Source: Aquisalimonas lutea
GTDB lineage: Bacteria; Pseudomonadota; Gammaproteobacteria; Nitrococcales; Aquisalimonadaceae
Reading direction: 5' to 3'
Assembly (NCBI RefSeq): GCF_030409225.1
Contig: NZ_JAUFPK010000001.1
Location: 350,604-414,603, forward strand
Length of the DNA stretch: 64,000 nucleotides
Positions 9,800 through 25,209 of this stretch are shown piece after piece (the stretch's first letter is position 1; the number at the start of each line of letters is the position of its first letter). Below the pieces are notes generated by a model. That model was not told the origin of the DNA. It saw nothing but the letters and a program-made list of their open reading frames with translations, and did no database searches. The translations under genes and the position numbers were made by a program.

Positions 9800-11167
9800 T
9801 CACGCTGCGTCACCCGGCCGACGCATGCCGCCGTCCGGGTGCGCCACCCGGAGCAGCACCACGGCGAGCGCCACCGCGGGCAGGCCGAGGCCGGCGGCGC
9901 CGACGAAGAACCAGAACCACCCCACCTGCTCCGCCGCCCAGCCGGTGAATCCGCCCAGGAACTGCCCGGGAAGGGTCATCAGGGAGCTGAACAGCGCGTA
10001 CTGCGTGGCCGTGTAGGCGCTATTGGTCAGGCTCGCGAGATAGGCGAGCAGCACGGCGACGGCCATGCCGCCGGTGACATTGTCCGCGATGATCGCGACC
10101 ACCAGCCCGTGCACCTCGGGGCCCAGCACGGCCAGCCACGAGAACGTCAGGTTCGTCAGCGGCGCCATGACGGCGGTGAAGATGAGCATGCGGGCAATGC
10201 CGAAACGGACCACCAGGGCGCCCCCGGCCAGGGCGCCGCCCAGGGTCATGGCCAGGCCGAAGGCCGCGGCCACGTTGGCGATCTGCCCCTTGGTGAATCC
10301 CAGGTCCAGGTAGAAGGGGTTCGCCATCACCCCCATGAAGATATCGCTGATCCGGAACGTGCCCACGAACAGCAGTACCGTTAGCGCCGCCAGCCCGTAG
10401 CGCCGGAAGAAGTCGGCGAACGGGCAGACCACCGCCCCCAGGAACCACGCCGTCAGATCCCGCCGCCAGCCCCGGTGGTGGGTCCGGGCCAGGTAGTCGG
10501 TCACCCGCTGTTCCAGCCGGTGGGTGTCCGCGGAGACCTGCGCCCGCGGCTCCCGCACCACCAGCGTGGTCACCAGCCCGACGCCCATGAACACCGCCAT
10601 GGCCAGGTACGCCAGGCTCCAGTTGGCCACGTCGGCCACGTGCAGCGCGCCGGCGCCGGCCAGCAGAATCGCCATGCGGTAGCCGGTAACGTAGGTCGCC
10701 GCCGCCGCGCCCTGGCGGTGGGTCTCCAGGGCCTCCACCCGGTAGGCGTCCACGGCGATATCCTGGGTCGCCGAGCCGAAGGCGGTGAGCACCGCCCAGA
10801 CCGCCACCAGCCACAGATCCGCCACCGGGTCCGTGAAGGCCATGCCCAGCAGGCCCAGCGCCACGGTCAGCTGGGCCAGCAGGATCCACGCCCGCCGCCG
10901 CCCCAGCAGCCGCGTCAGCCCCGGCAGGGTCAGCCGGTCCACCAGGGGCGCCCACAGGACCTTGATGCTGTGGGCGATACCCACCCAGCTGAGAAAGCCG
11001 ATGGCCGCCAGCTCCACGCCGAGGTCCCGGAGCCACGCGGTAAAGGTGCCGCCCACCAGGAGCAGGGGAAGACCGGCGGAGAACCCGAGGAACAGCATGA
11101 CCAGTACGCGCGGGTGGGCGTACACGCGCAGGGCGCGGAAACGGCTGGCCGGTTCGGGTGTGTCCAT
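9800..11167 (-). CDS. ampG: AmpG-family muropeptide MFS transporter
   Basis: The 455-residue protein of about 12-14 membrane segments belongs to the major facilitator superfamily. The N-terminus has the AmpG-like pattern FLGFSAGLPLLLVGGTFTAWL followed by KVLWAPLVDRL and ATQDIAVDAYRVE. AmpG imports anhydro-muropeptides for cell-wall recycling and can affect beta-lactamase induction. I start at 11167 because GCGGGGACC precedes it. An in-frame ATG at 11233 overlaps the ATPase stop as ATGA and would add 22 residues; I cannot exclude it. It is co-directional with the ATPase gene. Confidence 0.82.
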   Translation of the reverse strand: MDTPEPASRFRALRVYAHPRVLVMLFLGFSAGLPLLLVGGTFTAWLRDLGVELAAIGFLSWVGIAHSIKVLWAPLVDRLTLPGLTRLLGRRRAWILLAQLTVALGLLGMAFTDPVADLWLVAVWAVLTAFGSATQDIAVDAYRVEALETHRQGAAAATYVTGYRMAILLAGAGALHVADVANWSLAYLAMAVFMGVGLVTTLVVREPRAQVSADTHRLEQRVTDYLARTHHRGWRRDLTAWFLGAVVCPFADFFRRYGLAALTVLLFVGTFRISDIFMGVMANPFYLDLGFTKGQIANVAAAFGLAMTLGGALAGGALVVRFGIARMLIFTAVMAPLTNLTFSWLAVLGPEVHGLVVAIIADNVTGGMAVAVLLAYLASLTNSAYTATQYALFSSLMTLPGQFLGGFTGWAAEQVGWFWFFVGAAGLGLPAVALAVVLLRVAHPDGGMRRPGDAA

Positions 11168-11229
11168 GGCGGTCCCCGCTACTCGCGATGCGGCGACTGT
11201 ACCCTCGTCGGCACCGCGGCGAAAGCGGG

Positions 11230-15145
<3,916 letters not shown>

Positions 15146-15299
15146 GGCATCAGGAACATTCATGGGTTTCGGGCTTGTGAAACGGCCCGTGAGGCCCCAG
15201 GCTTACGGAAATGAGGAGAAGCAAGGCCGGGGCGGCGAGTCGCATGCTGCCCGGGCCGACAGGATTCCCGCGAACCCTAGAGAGCCGAAGACGAGAGCC

Positions 15300-15623
15300 A
15301 TGGCGACAAGCCCGCAGAACCCAGCCGTTGTCACCAGAAGCCCCGAGGAGCAGGAACAGGTCGACCGCGAGACGGACAAGCTCGCGCTGTACTACTACGA
15401 GACCTGCCCGTTCTGCATCCGCGTGCTGCGCACCATCGAACGGCTCCGGCTCAAGATCGAGCTGCGCAATATCCGCAAGGTGCCGGCCTACCGGGAGCAG
15501 CTGCTGCAGGGCGGCGGTGACAGCACCGTCCCGTGCCTGCTGATCCACAACGATGACGGCTCCATGGAGTGGCTCTACGAGTCCGACGCCATCATGAGCT
15601 ACCTGGAAAAGCGCTTCGCGTAG
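15300..15623 (+). CDS. Glutaredoxin-like protein
   Basis: The 107-residue thioredoxin-fold protein has a CPFC active site (C36/C39) in LYYYETCPFCIRVLR and the cis-Pro block DSTVPCLLI, ending YESDAIMSYLEKRF. The sequence matches glutaredoxins with a short 27-residue extension before the fold. The ATG at 15300 has only a weak RBS. The closest upstream gene is trxB, 154 bases away. The 41-bp-arm inverted repeat follows 16 bases after its stop. Confidence 0.85.
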   Translation: MATSPQNPAVVTRSPEEQEQVDRETDKLALYYYETCPFCIRVLRTIERLRLKIELRNIRKVPAYREQLLQGGGDSTVPCLLIHNDDGSMEWLYESDAIMSYLEKRFA

Positions 15624-15639
15624 CGGCGGTGGTGCATGG

Positions 15640-15739
15640 CCCGCTGCGTGGGGCGAGGGCCCGGGGGCTTTCATTGGAACGACTAGCGGAGCCCCGGAGT
15701 TCCAATGAAAGCCCCCGGGCCCTCGCCCCACGCAGCGGG
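15640..15739. repeat. Perfect inverted repeat with 41-bp arms
   Basis: The left arm (15640-15680) and right arm (15699-15739) are exact reverse complements over 41 bases and are separated by an 18-base loop. It lies between the convergent glutaredoxin and xthA genes, so its RNA would form a very stable hairpin in either direction and could stop transcription. There is no U-tract on either side. Such long perfect arms exceed a normal terminator and suggest a recent inverted duplication or a palindromic repeat element. Confidence 0.9.
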
Positions 15740-15768
15740 AGACCGACCCGTCCCCGCCGCGAACCCAC

Positions 15769-16542
15769 CTAGAGTCTCCAGTCGTAATCCACGACCAGCG
15801 GGGCGTGATCGGAGAAGCGCTCGTCGGTGTAGACCCAGGCGTCGCGGAGATACGGCCTCAGGCCCGGCGTGACGATCTGGTAGTCGATGCGCCACCCCGT
15901 GTTGTTGTCCCAGGCGCGGCCGCGGTTCGACCACCAGGTGTACTGCTCGCGCTCCGGGTACAGCGCCCGGTAGGCGTCCACCCAGCCCAGCTCCGAGAAG
16001 ATCCGGTCCAGCCATTCCCGCTCGTGGGGCAGGAAGCCGGAGTTCTTCTGGTTGCTGCGCCAGTTCCGCAGGTCGATGCGCTGGTGGGCGATATTCCAGT
16101 CGCCGCAGATGATGTACTCGCGGTCGTCGGCCATCCAGGCGCGGAGCTGCTCCAGGAACCCCTCCATGATGCCTTCCTTGACCTCCTGGCGGGTGTCCCC
16201 GGACGAGCCGGAAGGGAAGTACAGGGAGATGACCGACAGGCGCCCGAAACGGGCCTCGATGAGCCGCCCCTCGGTGTCGAACTCCGGCCAGCCCAGCCCG
16301 CGGATGACCTCGTCCGGCTGCCGGCGGGCGTAGAGGCCCACGCCGCTGTAGCCCTTCTTCTCCGCCGGGTGGTAGTGGACGTGGTACTCCCCGGGGTAGA
16401 ACGGCCGCGCAGGCAGCTGCTCCTCCTGGGCCTTGAGCTCCTGGAGGCAGACGACATCCGCCTGCTGCCCGGGCAGCCAGTCGAAGAACCCCTTGCGGGC
16501 GGCGGCACGGATGCCGTTGCAGTTGAGGCTCATGATGCGCAT
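15769..16542 (-). CDS. xthA: Exodeoxyribonuclease III family AP endonuclease
   Basis: The 257-residue protein is an endonuclease/exonuclease/phosphatase-fold DNA repair enzyme. It has MRIMSLNCNGIRAA at the start, CLQELKAQE with the metal-binding Glu, GDWNIAH, and the terminal FSDHAPLVVDYD with the catalytic Asp-His. It cleaves abasic sites and removes 3' blocks. I start at the ATG at 16542; a GTG three codons upstream is possible. A REP cluster lies upstream of it. Confidence 0.92.
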   Translation of the reverse strand: MRIMSLNCNGIRAAARKGFFDWLPGQQADVVCLQELKAQEEQLPARPFYPGEYHVHYHPAEKKGYSGVGLYARRQPDEVIRGLGWPEFDTEGRLIEARFGRLSVISLYFPSGSSGDTRQEVKEGIMEGFLEQLRAWMADDREYIICGDWNIAHQRIDLRNWRSNQKNSGFLPHEREWLDRIFSELGWVDAYRALYPEREQYTWWSNRGRAWDNNTGWRIDYQIVTPGLRPYLRDAWVYTDERFSDHAPLVVDYDWRL

Positions 16543-16576
16543 GGGATACACGTTGGCAGTTGGATTCGTATGAACC

Positions 16577-16753
16577 GTAGGAGCGACGTCAGTCGCGACC
16601 TTCCAGAGAACCTCATTCGTGCAACGGTCGCGGCTGAAGCCGCTCCCACAGGATCCTGCAGCAGGCTTTACCGAAGTCGTGTAGGAGCGGCTTCAGCCGC
16701 GACTTTCCAGGGCATCCGGTTCTCTGGAATGTCGCGACTCACGTCGCTCCTAC
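16577..16753. repeat. Cluster of four REP-like palindromic units
   Basis: Four 23-bp units of the type GTAGGAGCG...CGCGAC occur at 16577-16599 (+), 16627-16649 (-), 16681-16703 (+) and 16731-16753 (-). Each is an imperfect palindrome, and they alternate in orientation, as in REP doublets or BIMEs mobilised by RAYT (TnpA-REP) proteins. They fill the gap between xthA and the thiolase gene. No RAYT gene is in the window. Confidence 0.88.
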
Positions 16754-16819
16754 GCGCCATTCCGGTCGCCGGAGCCCCATGACTCGCGGCAACCGACGGG
16801 CTGAACGACGAGCCCGTAA

Positions 16820-18004
16820 TTACATGCGCTCGAACAGCGCCGCGATGCCCTGGCCGCCGCCGATGCACATGGTCACCACCGCGTAGCGGCCGCCGGTGCG
16901 CTGGAGCTCGTAGAGCGCCTTGACGGTGAGATTGGCCCCGGTGGCGCCGATGGGATGGCCCAGGGAAATGCCGCTGCCGTTGGGGTTGACCTTCTGCTCG
17001 TCCAGCTCCAGGTCGCGCACCACGGCCAGGGCCTGGGCGGCGAAGGCCTCGTTGATCTCCCAGACATCCACCTGGTCGGTGCGCACGCCGGTGCGCTCCA
17101 TGAGCGACCGCACCGCCGGTACCGGGCCGATGCCCATGTACTTGGGGTCCACCGCCGCCACCGTCGCGTCCACCAGCCGGCCCATGGGCTTGAGCCCGGC
17201 CCGGTCGGCCGCGCCGGCCTCCATCATGGTCACCGCCGCGGCGCCGTCGTTCAGTGACGAGGCATTACCCGCGGTCACGGTGCCGCCCTCGCGCTTGAAC
17301 ACCGGCTTCATGCCCGCCAGCGCCTCGAGGTCGGTATCGCGGCGCGGGCCCTCGTCGGTATCGAAGACCTTGGTGCCCTTCCGGCTCTTGATCTCCACCG
17401 GCATGATCTGGTCCCGGAACCGCCCCTCGTCGATGGCGTTCGCCGCGCGCCGGTGGCTCTCCGCGGCCAGGGCGTCCTGGTCCTCGCGGGAGACGCCCCA
17501 CTTCTCCGCCACGTTCTCGGCGGTGATGCCCATGTGGCACTTGTCGAACGGGTCCGTCAGGGCGCCGACCATGGCGTCGACCATGACCCCGTCGCCCATG
17601 CGCTGGCCCCAGCGCCCGGACGGCAGCCAGTACGGCGCCCGGGACATGGCATCGCCACCGCCGCCGACCACGCACTCGGCGTCGCCGCTGCGGATGTAGC
17701 CCGCGGCAGTGACGATGGCCTGGAGCCCGCTGCCGCACAGCCGGTTGAGCGTCAGCGCCGGCGTGTTATGCGCCAGCCCGCCGTTGATCGCGGCCACCCG
17801 CGCCAGGTACATGTCGCGCGGCTCGGTGTGAATGACATTGCCGAACACCACGTGGCCCACCTGCTCCGGGTCCACCCCGGCGCGCCGCACCGACTCGCGC
17901 AGGACGTCGGCGACCAGGTCCCCCAGGGAGACGTCCTTCAGCCCGCCTCCGTAGGTGCCGATGGCCGTTCGGGTTCCGCCTACCACTACGACTTCGCGCG
18001 TCAT
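16820..18004 (-). CDS. Acetyl-CoA acetyltransferase / beta-ketothiolase
   Basis: The 394-residue thiolase has the acylated cysteine C90 (NRLCGSG), the catalytic H350 (GHPIGATG) and C380 (CIGGGQG). It either condenses acyl-CoAs or thiolytically cleaves beta-ketoacyl-CoAs. The sequence resembles the PhaA/BktB class. No phaB or phaC is nearby, so a role in polyhydroxyalkanoate synthesis, ketone or fatty-acid metabolism cannot be decided. It is a single gene on the minus strand, divergent from icd across 397 bases. Confidence 0.9.
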   Translation of the reverse strand: MTREVVVVGGTRTAIGTYGGGLKDVSLGDLVADVLRESVRRAGVDPEQVGHVVFGNVIHTEPRDMYLARVAAINGGLAHNTPALTLNRLCGSGLQAIVTAAGYIRSGDAECVVGGGGDAMSRAPYWLPSGRWGQRMGDGVMVDAMVGALTDPFDKCHMGITAENVAEKWGVSREDQDALAAESHRRAANAIDEGRFRDQIMPVEIKSRKGTKVFDTDEGPRRDTDLEALAGMKPVFKREGGTVTAGNASSLNDGAAAVTMMEAGAADRAGLKPMGRLVDATVAAVDPKYMGIGPVPAVRSLMERTGVRTDQVDVWEINEAFAAQALAVVRDLELDEQKVNPNGSGISLGHPIGATGANLTVKALYELQRTGGRYAVVTMCIGGGQGIAALFERM

Positions 18005-18401
18005 GACAAACCCTCCTCGATCATGGTCGAGGCATTGTAGACAGCCCCCGCACCGGTGTCGACGCGCGGGCGCCGGCTGGGCGTTCCTTGAACGCTCCCG
18101 GCGCCCGGGGCAGAATAACCCCCCGCTGCAGGTGCGCTAGCGCTGATCCGCAGGTGTCGCAGGAGCTGCAAAACGGCCCGCGCCTGCGTTGATCGCCCCG
18201 CCCCGGTGTGCGCGCGCTGATCACGAGCCGGTGGCCTGCCGCCGCCGGACCGTGGGCGTCCGGCGCAAGGTTTATACTCAGGGCTGACAGGGCAACGCCC
18301 CTGTACAGGCCGCCCGGCCGCGAACCGTGACGCCCGGCGATCCCGGGCGTCGGGGCCACCCCCCGTTGACGGGCGCGGCGCGAACCACCAGAGGAGGACG
18401 C
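18005..18401. other. 397-base divergent intergenic region, thiolase / icd
   Basis: No gene is visible here. The region must contain the promoters of both flanking genes. A plausible -10 element TATACT lies at 18273-18278 on the plus strand, but no good -35 is found 16-18 bases upstream. A strong RBS (GAGGAGGACGC) precedes icd at 18391-18401. The GC-rich hairpin-forming stretches near 18075-18105 and 18325-18355 are unassigned. Confidence 0.5.
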
Positions 18402-20162
<1,761 letters not shown>

Positions 20163-20287
20163 TGCCGGCACCGGCGTGATCGGCACGGACGCGGGCACGA
20201 CCGGCGCCGTCCCCCTCCCGCAACCCATGGGAGGGGCCGGCGCCGGGTCCCTCCGGTAGTCCCGGGACACGCAGCACCGAGGTCGTC

Positions 20288-22933
20288 ATGACCGACCGAA
20301 CCAGTACCGATCAACCCCTGCGCGACGACATCCGCGAGCTGGGCGACCTGCTCGGCGCCGTGATCCGCGAGCAGGGCGGCCAGCAGCTGTTCGAGACCAT
20401 CGAGACCATCCGGCGCCTGGCCAAGCAGGCCCGGGAGGGCGACGACCAGGCGGCCCTGCGCCTCGAGGAGACGCTCACGGGGCTGGACGACGAGATGATC
20501 ATGCCCGTCGTCCGCGCCTTCTCCCACTTCCTCAACCTGGCCAACATCGCCGAGCAGCACCACCGGGTGCGCCGCAGCCGGGCCTGGGCCCTGGACCCCG
20601 ACTCCGGGCCGCTGCGCGGCTCCCTGGAGGAAGGATTCGCGCGGGTGGCCGCGGTCACCGACCCGGACGACCTGTTCGAGGCCGTGTGCAACATGCAGGT
20701 GGGCCTGGTGCTCACCGCCCACCCCACGGAGATCACGCGGCGCACGCTGCTGCAGAAGCACAACACCATCGCCAGCCTGCTGGAGACCCAGGACCGCTTC
20801 GATCTCACCCCGGAAGAGACGGACGAGCTGGGCACCGCGCTCAAGCGCGAGATCACCGCCGCCTGGTACACCGACGAGATCCGCCAGCGCCGGCCATCGC
20901 CCCTGGATGAGTCCCGCTGGGGCTATGCCGTGGTGGAGCAGACCCTGTGGAACGCCATCCCCCGCCACGCCCGGCGCCTGGACCGCATCCTGCGCCACCA
21001 TACCGGCCGGGGCCTGCCGCTGGACGTCGCCCCCATCCGCTTCGGCTCGTGGATGGGCGGCGACCGCGACGGCAACCCGCGCGTCACCGCCCGGGTCACC
21101 CGCAACGCCTGCCTCATGGCCCGCTGGCAGGCGGCCAGCCTGTACGAGCGCGAGGTGGGCCAGCTCATCTCCGAGCTGTCCCTGCAGTGCCGGGATGCCG
21201 AGCTCAGCGAGCAGGTGGGGGACGCCTGGGAGCCCTACCGGGTGCTGCTCAAGCGCGTGCGCGCACGCCTGCGGCTGACCCTGCGCTGGCTGGAAGCGCG
21301 CCTGGACGGCAAGGCCCCGCCGGAAGGCGAGATCTACCAGCACGCGGACGAGCTGCGCCGGCCTCTGCAGGACTGCTACTACTCCCTGCACCGCTGCGGC
21401 GCCGGAGTGGTCGCCGACGGCCGCCTGCTGGACCTGCTGCGACGGCTGAGCTGCTTCGGCCTGACCCTGATGCGCATCGACATCCGCCAGGAGGCCAGCC
21501 GCCACACCGACACCCTGGCCGCCATCACGCAGGCCCTGGGGCTCGGGGATTACGCTGCCTGGGACGAGGAGGCGCGCCAGGCCTTCCTGGTGCGCGAGCT
21601 CAACAGCCCCCGGCCGCTCATCCCAAGGGGCTTCGAGCCGTCGGAGGACGTCCAGGAGGTCGTGGACACCTTCCGCGTCATCGCCGAGCAGGGGCCGGAG
21701 AGCCTGGGCGCGTACGTCATCTCCATGGCGGCGCGGCCGTCGGACATCCTGGCGGTGGAGCTGCTACAGAAGGAGGCCGGCGTGCGGCACTACCTGCGCG
21801 TGGTGCCGCTGTTCGAGACCCTGGACGACCTCAATGGCGCCGAGGACTGCCTGGAGCGGCTGCTGGAGATCGACTGGTACCGCGGCCGCATCAACGGCCA
21901 CCAGGAGATCATGATCGGCTATTCCGACTCCGGCAAGGACGCCGGCCACCTGACCGCGGCCTGGGCCCTGTACCAGACCCAGGAACGGCTGGTGGCCTGC
22001 TGCCGGCGCAACGGCGTGGCGCTGACGCTGTTCCACGGCCGCGGCGGTTCCATCGGCCGCGGCGGCGGGCCCACCCACGCCGCCATCCTGTCCCAGCCCC
22101 CGGGGTCGGTGAACGGCACCCTGCGGGTGACCGAGCAGGGCGAGGTCATCCAGGCGAAGTTCGGCCTGCCCGGCATCGCCCTGCGCAACCTGGAGCTCTA
22201 CACCACCGCCGTGCTGGAGGCGACGCTGCAGCCCCCGCCGGAACCCCGCAAGGCCTGGCGCGAGCGCATGGACGCCCTGTCGGCGACGGCCGTGGCGAGC
22301 TACCGCGGCACCGTGCGCCACACGCCCGGGTTCGTGGACTACTTCCGCGCCGCCACGCCGGAGCAGGAGATCGCCGGGCTCACCATCGGCTCGCGCCCGG
22401 CGAAGCGCAAGCAGGACGGCGGGGTCGAGAGCCTGCGGGCGATCCCCTGGATCTTCAGCTGGACCCAGACCCGCCTGCTGCTGCCCGCCTGGCTGGGCGT
22501 CGGCGAGGCCCTGGGCGAGGCTCAGGCGGAGGGCCGCACCGGCGAGCTGCAGACCATGTTCCGCGAGTGGCCGTTCTTCCACGCCTTCCTGGACATGGTG
22601 GAAATGGTTCTCGCCAAGGGGGACCCGGACGTGGCAGGCCAGTACGATCGGCGGCTGGTCCCCGAGGAGCTGCAGCCGTTGGGCGAGGATCTGCGCGAGC
22701 GCTACCGGGCGACCCTGGAGGCCGTTCTCACCGTCACCGAACACGACCGGCCGCTGGCGGACTTCCCGGTGGTGCGCCGCTCGGTGGACGTGCGCAACCC
22801 CTACGTGGATCCGCTCAACCGCCTGCAGGTGGAGCTGCTCCACCGCGTGCGCCACCGCAACGAGGAGCACCTGCGCAAGGCCCTGCAGGTATGCATCAAC
22901 GGCATCGCCGCGGGTATGCGCAATACGGGATAG
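20288..22933 (+). CDS. ppc: Phosphoenolpyruvate carboxylase
   Basis: PEPC (881 residues) converts PEP and bicarbonate to oxaloacetate to replenish the TCA cycle. The catalytic His is H145 in [12 protein letters not shown], and K550 is in [10 protein letters not shown]. The glycine/arginine loop [14 protein letters not shown] and the C-terminal RNTG, used by the family to bind aspartate and other effectors, are present. Length is typical. It lies 125 bases after icd on the same strand, putting the enzymes that feed and drain oxaloacetate/2-oxoglutarate side by side. Confidence 0.96.
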   Translation: MTDRTSTDQPLRDDIRELGDLLGAVIREQGGQQLFETIETIRRLAKQAREGDDQAALRLEETLTGLDDEMIMPVVRAFSHFLNLANIAEQHHRVRRSRAWALDPDSGPLRGSLEEGFARVAAVTDPDDLFEAVCNMQVGLVLTAHPTEITRRTLLQKHNTIASLLETQDRFDLTPEETDELGTALKREITAAWYTDEIRQRRPSPLDESRWGYAVVEQTLWNAIPRHARRLDRILRHHTGRGLPLDVAPIRFGSWMGGDRDGNPRVTARVTRNACLMARWQAASLYEREVGQLISELSLQCRDAELSEQVGDAWEPYRVLLKRVRARLRLTLRWLEARLDGKAPPEGEIYQHADELRRPLQDCYYSLHRCGAGVVADGRLLDLLRRLSCFGLTLMRIDIRQEASRHTDTLAAITQALGLGDYAAWDEEARQAFLVRELNSPRPLIPRGFEPSEDVQEVVDTFRVIAEQGPESLGAYVISMAARPSDILAVELLQKEAGVRHYLRVVPLFETLDDLNGAEDCLERLLEIDWYRGRINGHQEIMIGYSDSGKDAGHLTAAWALYQTQERLVACCRRNGVALTLFHGRGGSIGRGGGPTHAAILSQPPGSVNGTLRVTEQGEVIQAKFGLPGIALRNLELYTTAVLEATLQPPPEPRKAWRERMDALSATAVASYRGTVRHTPGFVDYFRAATPEQEIAGLTIGSRPAKRKQDGGVESLRAIPWIFSWTQTRLLLPAWLGVGEALGEAQAEGRTGELQTMFREWPFFHAFLDMVEMVLAKGDPDVAGQYDRRLVPEELQPLGEDLRERYRATLEAVLTVTEHDRPLADFPVVRRSVDVRNPYVDPLNRLQVELLHRVRHRNEEHLRKALQVCINGIAAGMRNTG

Positions 22934-22935
22934 AC

Positions 22936-22961
22936 GTTTTCAGTTTTCAGTTCGCAGCTTG
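22936..22961 (+). repeat. TTTTCAG short repeat, copy 1
   Basis: The stretch has GTTTTCAGTTTTCAGTT followed within a few bases by AGCTTG. The same arrangement occurs at 29084 on the plus strand, and again in inverted form near 29200. It lies in the 56-base gap between ppc and pyrE. It appears to be a small dispersed repeat of unknown nature. Confidence 0.55.
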
Positions 22962-22989
22962 CGGCAAACCACGAGCACAGGCTTCGCCC

Positions 22990-23652
22990 ATGGAACCGTA
23001 CCAGCAGGAATTCCTCGACTTCGCCCTGGAGCGGAACGTGCTCCGTTTCGGCGAGTTCGAGCTCAAGTCCGGCCGCATCAGCCCCTATTTCTTCAATGCC
23101 GGGCTGTTCAACACCGGGCGCTCCCTGGCCGCGCTGGGCCGGTACTACGCCCGCGCCATCATGGCCTCGGGGATCGCCTTCGACATGCTGTTCGGGCCCG
23201 CCTACAAGGGCATTCCGCTGGCCAGCGCCACGGCCGTCGCGCTGGCGGACGAGCACGGCCGCGACGTGCCCTGGGCGTTCAACCGCAAGGAGGCCAAGGA
23301 CCACGGCGAGGGCGGCAGCATCGTGGGTGCCCCCCTGGCCGGGCGGGTTCTGGTCATCGACGACGTCATCTCCGCGGGAACCTCGGTGAGCGAGTCCGCC
23401 GCGCTGATCCGTGCCGCGGGCGCGGAGTTCGCCGGGGTCGCCATCGCCCTGGACCGCAAGGAGCGCGGCAGCGGCGAGGCCTCGGCCGTGGACCAGGTGC
23501 GGCAGAACCACGGCGTCCCCGTGGCCCCCATCGTGGACCTGGACGACCTGGTCCAGTGGCTGACCGAGCGCGGCGACCACGACGCCTCTCTGGCCGACAT
23601 CCGCGCCTACCGGCAGCGCTACGGCGCGGCGAGCGGTGCCGGCGGCCGCTGA
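22990..23652 (+). CDS. pyrE: Orotate phosphoribosyltransferase
   Basis: PyrE (220 residues) joins orotate to PRPP in pyrimidine synthesis. It has [14 protein letters not shown] near the N-terminus, [11 protein letters not shown], the flexible loop [13 protein letters not shown] and the PRPP-binding signature [14 protein letters not shown]. Length is standard. The ATG has no strong Shine-Dalgarno sequence and follows the TTTTCAG repeat. Confidence 0.95.
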   Translation: MEPYQQEFLDFALERNVLRFGEFELKSGRISPYFFNAGLFNTGRSLAALGRYYARAIMASGIAFDMLFGPAYKGIPLASATAVALADEHGRDVPWAFNRKEAKDHGEGGSIVGAPLAGRVLVIDDVISAGTSVSESAALIRAAGAEFAGVAIALDRKERGSGEASAVDQVRQNHGVPVAPIVDLDDLVQWLTERGDHDASLADIRAYRQRYGAASGAGGR

Positions 23653-23883
23653 GCGGCGTCGGCGGCAACGCCGCCCGGGCCCATCAGCACTCCGCCATTC
23701 TGAGGCCTGTTTCACGGATTTTCGCCCCACCCGCTCACACCATGAAACGGTGACGGGGGTACCAGGGCCTGTTAACACGTCCCGCGGTCGCCCCGGCCGC
23801 TCCGCCGGGACCGGGCCTCGTTTCCCGCCTCGTCGCCGCAGCCCCGGGGCACCGAAACGGGCGAACGAACAAGGAGATCGACC

Positions 23884-24297
23884 GTGGCGACGCGCACGTA
23901 TGCCGTACTGCATCTCAGTGATCACGACCACTCCATCCTGCGTTCCATCCTAAGCCTGCTGCACGCGGACGACGGCCAGTGGGAGGAGGCCGAGCCGTCC
24001 GGGGCCCAGGTCGTCTTCGTGGGCATGGATGACGAGCAGGGCCGGGCCGCCTGGGATGCCATCACGGACGCGGTTCCCGTGTGGTGCAGCACCACGCCGC
24101 CGGAGGAGCCGCAGCACAGCCTGGCGCTGCCCGTGAAGCTGAAGCACCTGCGACCACTGGTGCAGCGCCTCGAGCAGGACCTCGCCGCCCGGGACGAGCA
24201 GGAACAGGCCGAGGACAACGGCGGGGCTGAGGACCTCCAGGGATTCCCGACGGCGGCGACCATGATCTCCGTGGTCAACAGCCGCCGCCGCAAGTAG
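23884..24297 (+). CDS. Hypothetical protein, 137 residues
   Basis: The product begins MATRTYAVLHLSDHDHSILRSIL, has a central VVFVGMDDEQGRAAWDAI segment that looks like one alpha/beta unit, and a Glu-rich tail. It has no signal peptide, membrane segment or motif I recognise. The GTG start is supported by AAGGAGATC at the right spacing. It is flanked by 230 bases upstream and by a convergent hydrolase gene downstream. I cannot assign a function. Confidence 0.7.
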   Translation: MATRTYAVLHLSDHDHSILRSILSLLHADDGQWEEAEPSGAQVVFVGMDDEQGRAAWDAITDAVPVWCSTTPPEEPQHSLALPVKLKHLRPLVQRLEQDLAARDEQEQAEDNGGAEDLQGFPTAATMISVVNSRRRK

Positions 24298-24366
24298 CAA
24301 AACGGGCACCGGCGAGCGCCGACCCGGGCGCCGTCCCCGTTATCCGCTGCCGCTGGGCGGTCGCGC

Positions 24367-25209
24367 TCACTCCGGCCGGTCGCGCGGCAGGCGACCCAGC
24401 CAGGCGGCGAGCCCGTCCATGTACGTCGCCCGGCTGCGCAGAAACCCCGTGTTGTGATCGCCCTGAATACGCAGGAAGGTCTTCGGCTCCGGGGCGGCGT
24501 CGTAGATGGCCCTGCCGTGACGGAAGGGCACGATGTCGTCGTCGGGGCTGTGCACCACCAGTACCGGCGCATCCACATCGTCCACCAGCGCCCGGGTCGG
24601 ATACCGGAACCGTGCCAGCATGCGCACCGGGAAGACGGGATAGAGCTCGGCGCCGAGATCCGGCGCCGACGTGAACGCCGACTCCAGCACCAGCCCGCCC
24701 ACGGGCCGCTCGGCCGCCAGGTGTGCTGCCACGGCGGCGCCCAGGGAGCGGCCGAAGGCGATGATCTCCCCCGGCGGGAGGCCGCGCTCCTCCACCAGGT
24801 ACTGCCAGGCGGCTCGCGCATCCCGGTAGAGTCCCTGCTCGCTCGGCTGTCCCCCGCTGCGGCCGTAGCCGCGATAGTCGATGATCAGCGTAGCGACACC
24901 CAGCTCGTGGAACAGCACCAGGCTGTCCAGCCGGTGGCTGATGTTCCCGGCGTTGCCGTGGAAGAAGACGAATGTCCACCGCGCCTCGCCTCCCGGCCCG
25001 GGCACGAACCAGCCGTGCAGACGCACCCCGTCCTCGGTGCGCAGTGTCACCTCTTCCCAGGGCAGTCCGTGCTCGTCCGGTGTCGCCGCGATCGCCCGCC
25101 CCGGCACGCCGGGCAGATGGATCAGCCGCGACTGCATCCCGTACAGTAGGCCCATGACTGCGAGGTACGCGCCCAGCACCGCCAGGGCGATCACGCCCGC
25201 TGCCATCAT
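24367..25209 (-). CDS. Membrane-anchored alpha/beta hydrolase (BEM46/YfhR type)
   Basis: The 280-residue product has an N-terminal signal anchor (MMAAGVIALAVLGAYLAVMG) and an alpha/beta hydrolase domain. The oxyanion block is FFHGNAGN, the nucleophile S is in AFGRSLGAAVA, the acidic residue lies in HSPDDDIVP, and the catalytic His is in GDHNTGF. It probably hydrolyses an ester on the periplasmic face. I chose the ATG at 25209 because AGGAGAAGG precedes it. Longer in-frame starts up to 25287 would run deep into the divergent neighbour. Confidence 0.82.
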   Translation of the reverse strand: MMAAGVIALAVLGAYLAVMGLLYGMQSRLIHLPGVPGRAIAATPDEHGLPWEEVTLRTEDGVRLHGWFVPGPGGEARWTFVFFHGNAGNISHRLDSLVLFHELGVATLIIDYRGYGRSGGQPSEQGLYRDARAAWQYLVEERGLPPGEIIAFGRSLGAAVAAHLAAERPVGGLVLESAFTSAPDLGAELYPVFPVRMLARFRYPTRALVDDVDAPVLVVHSPDDDIVPFRHGRAIYDAAPEPKTFLRIQGDHNTGFLRSRATYMDGLAAWLGRLPRDRPE

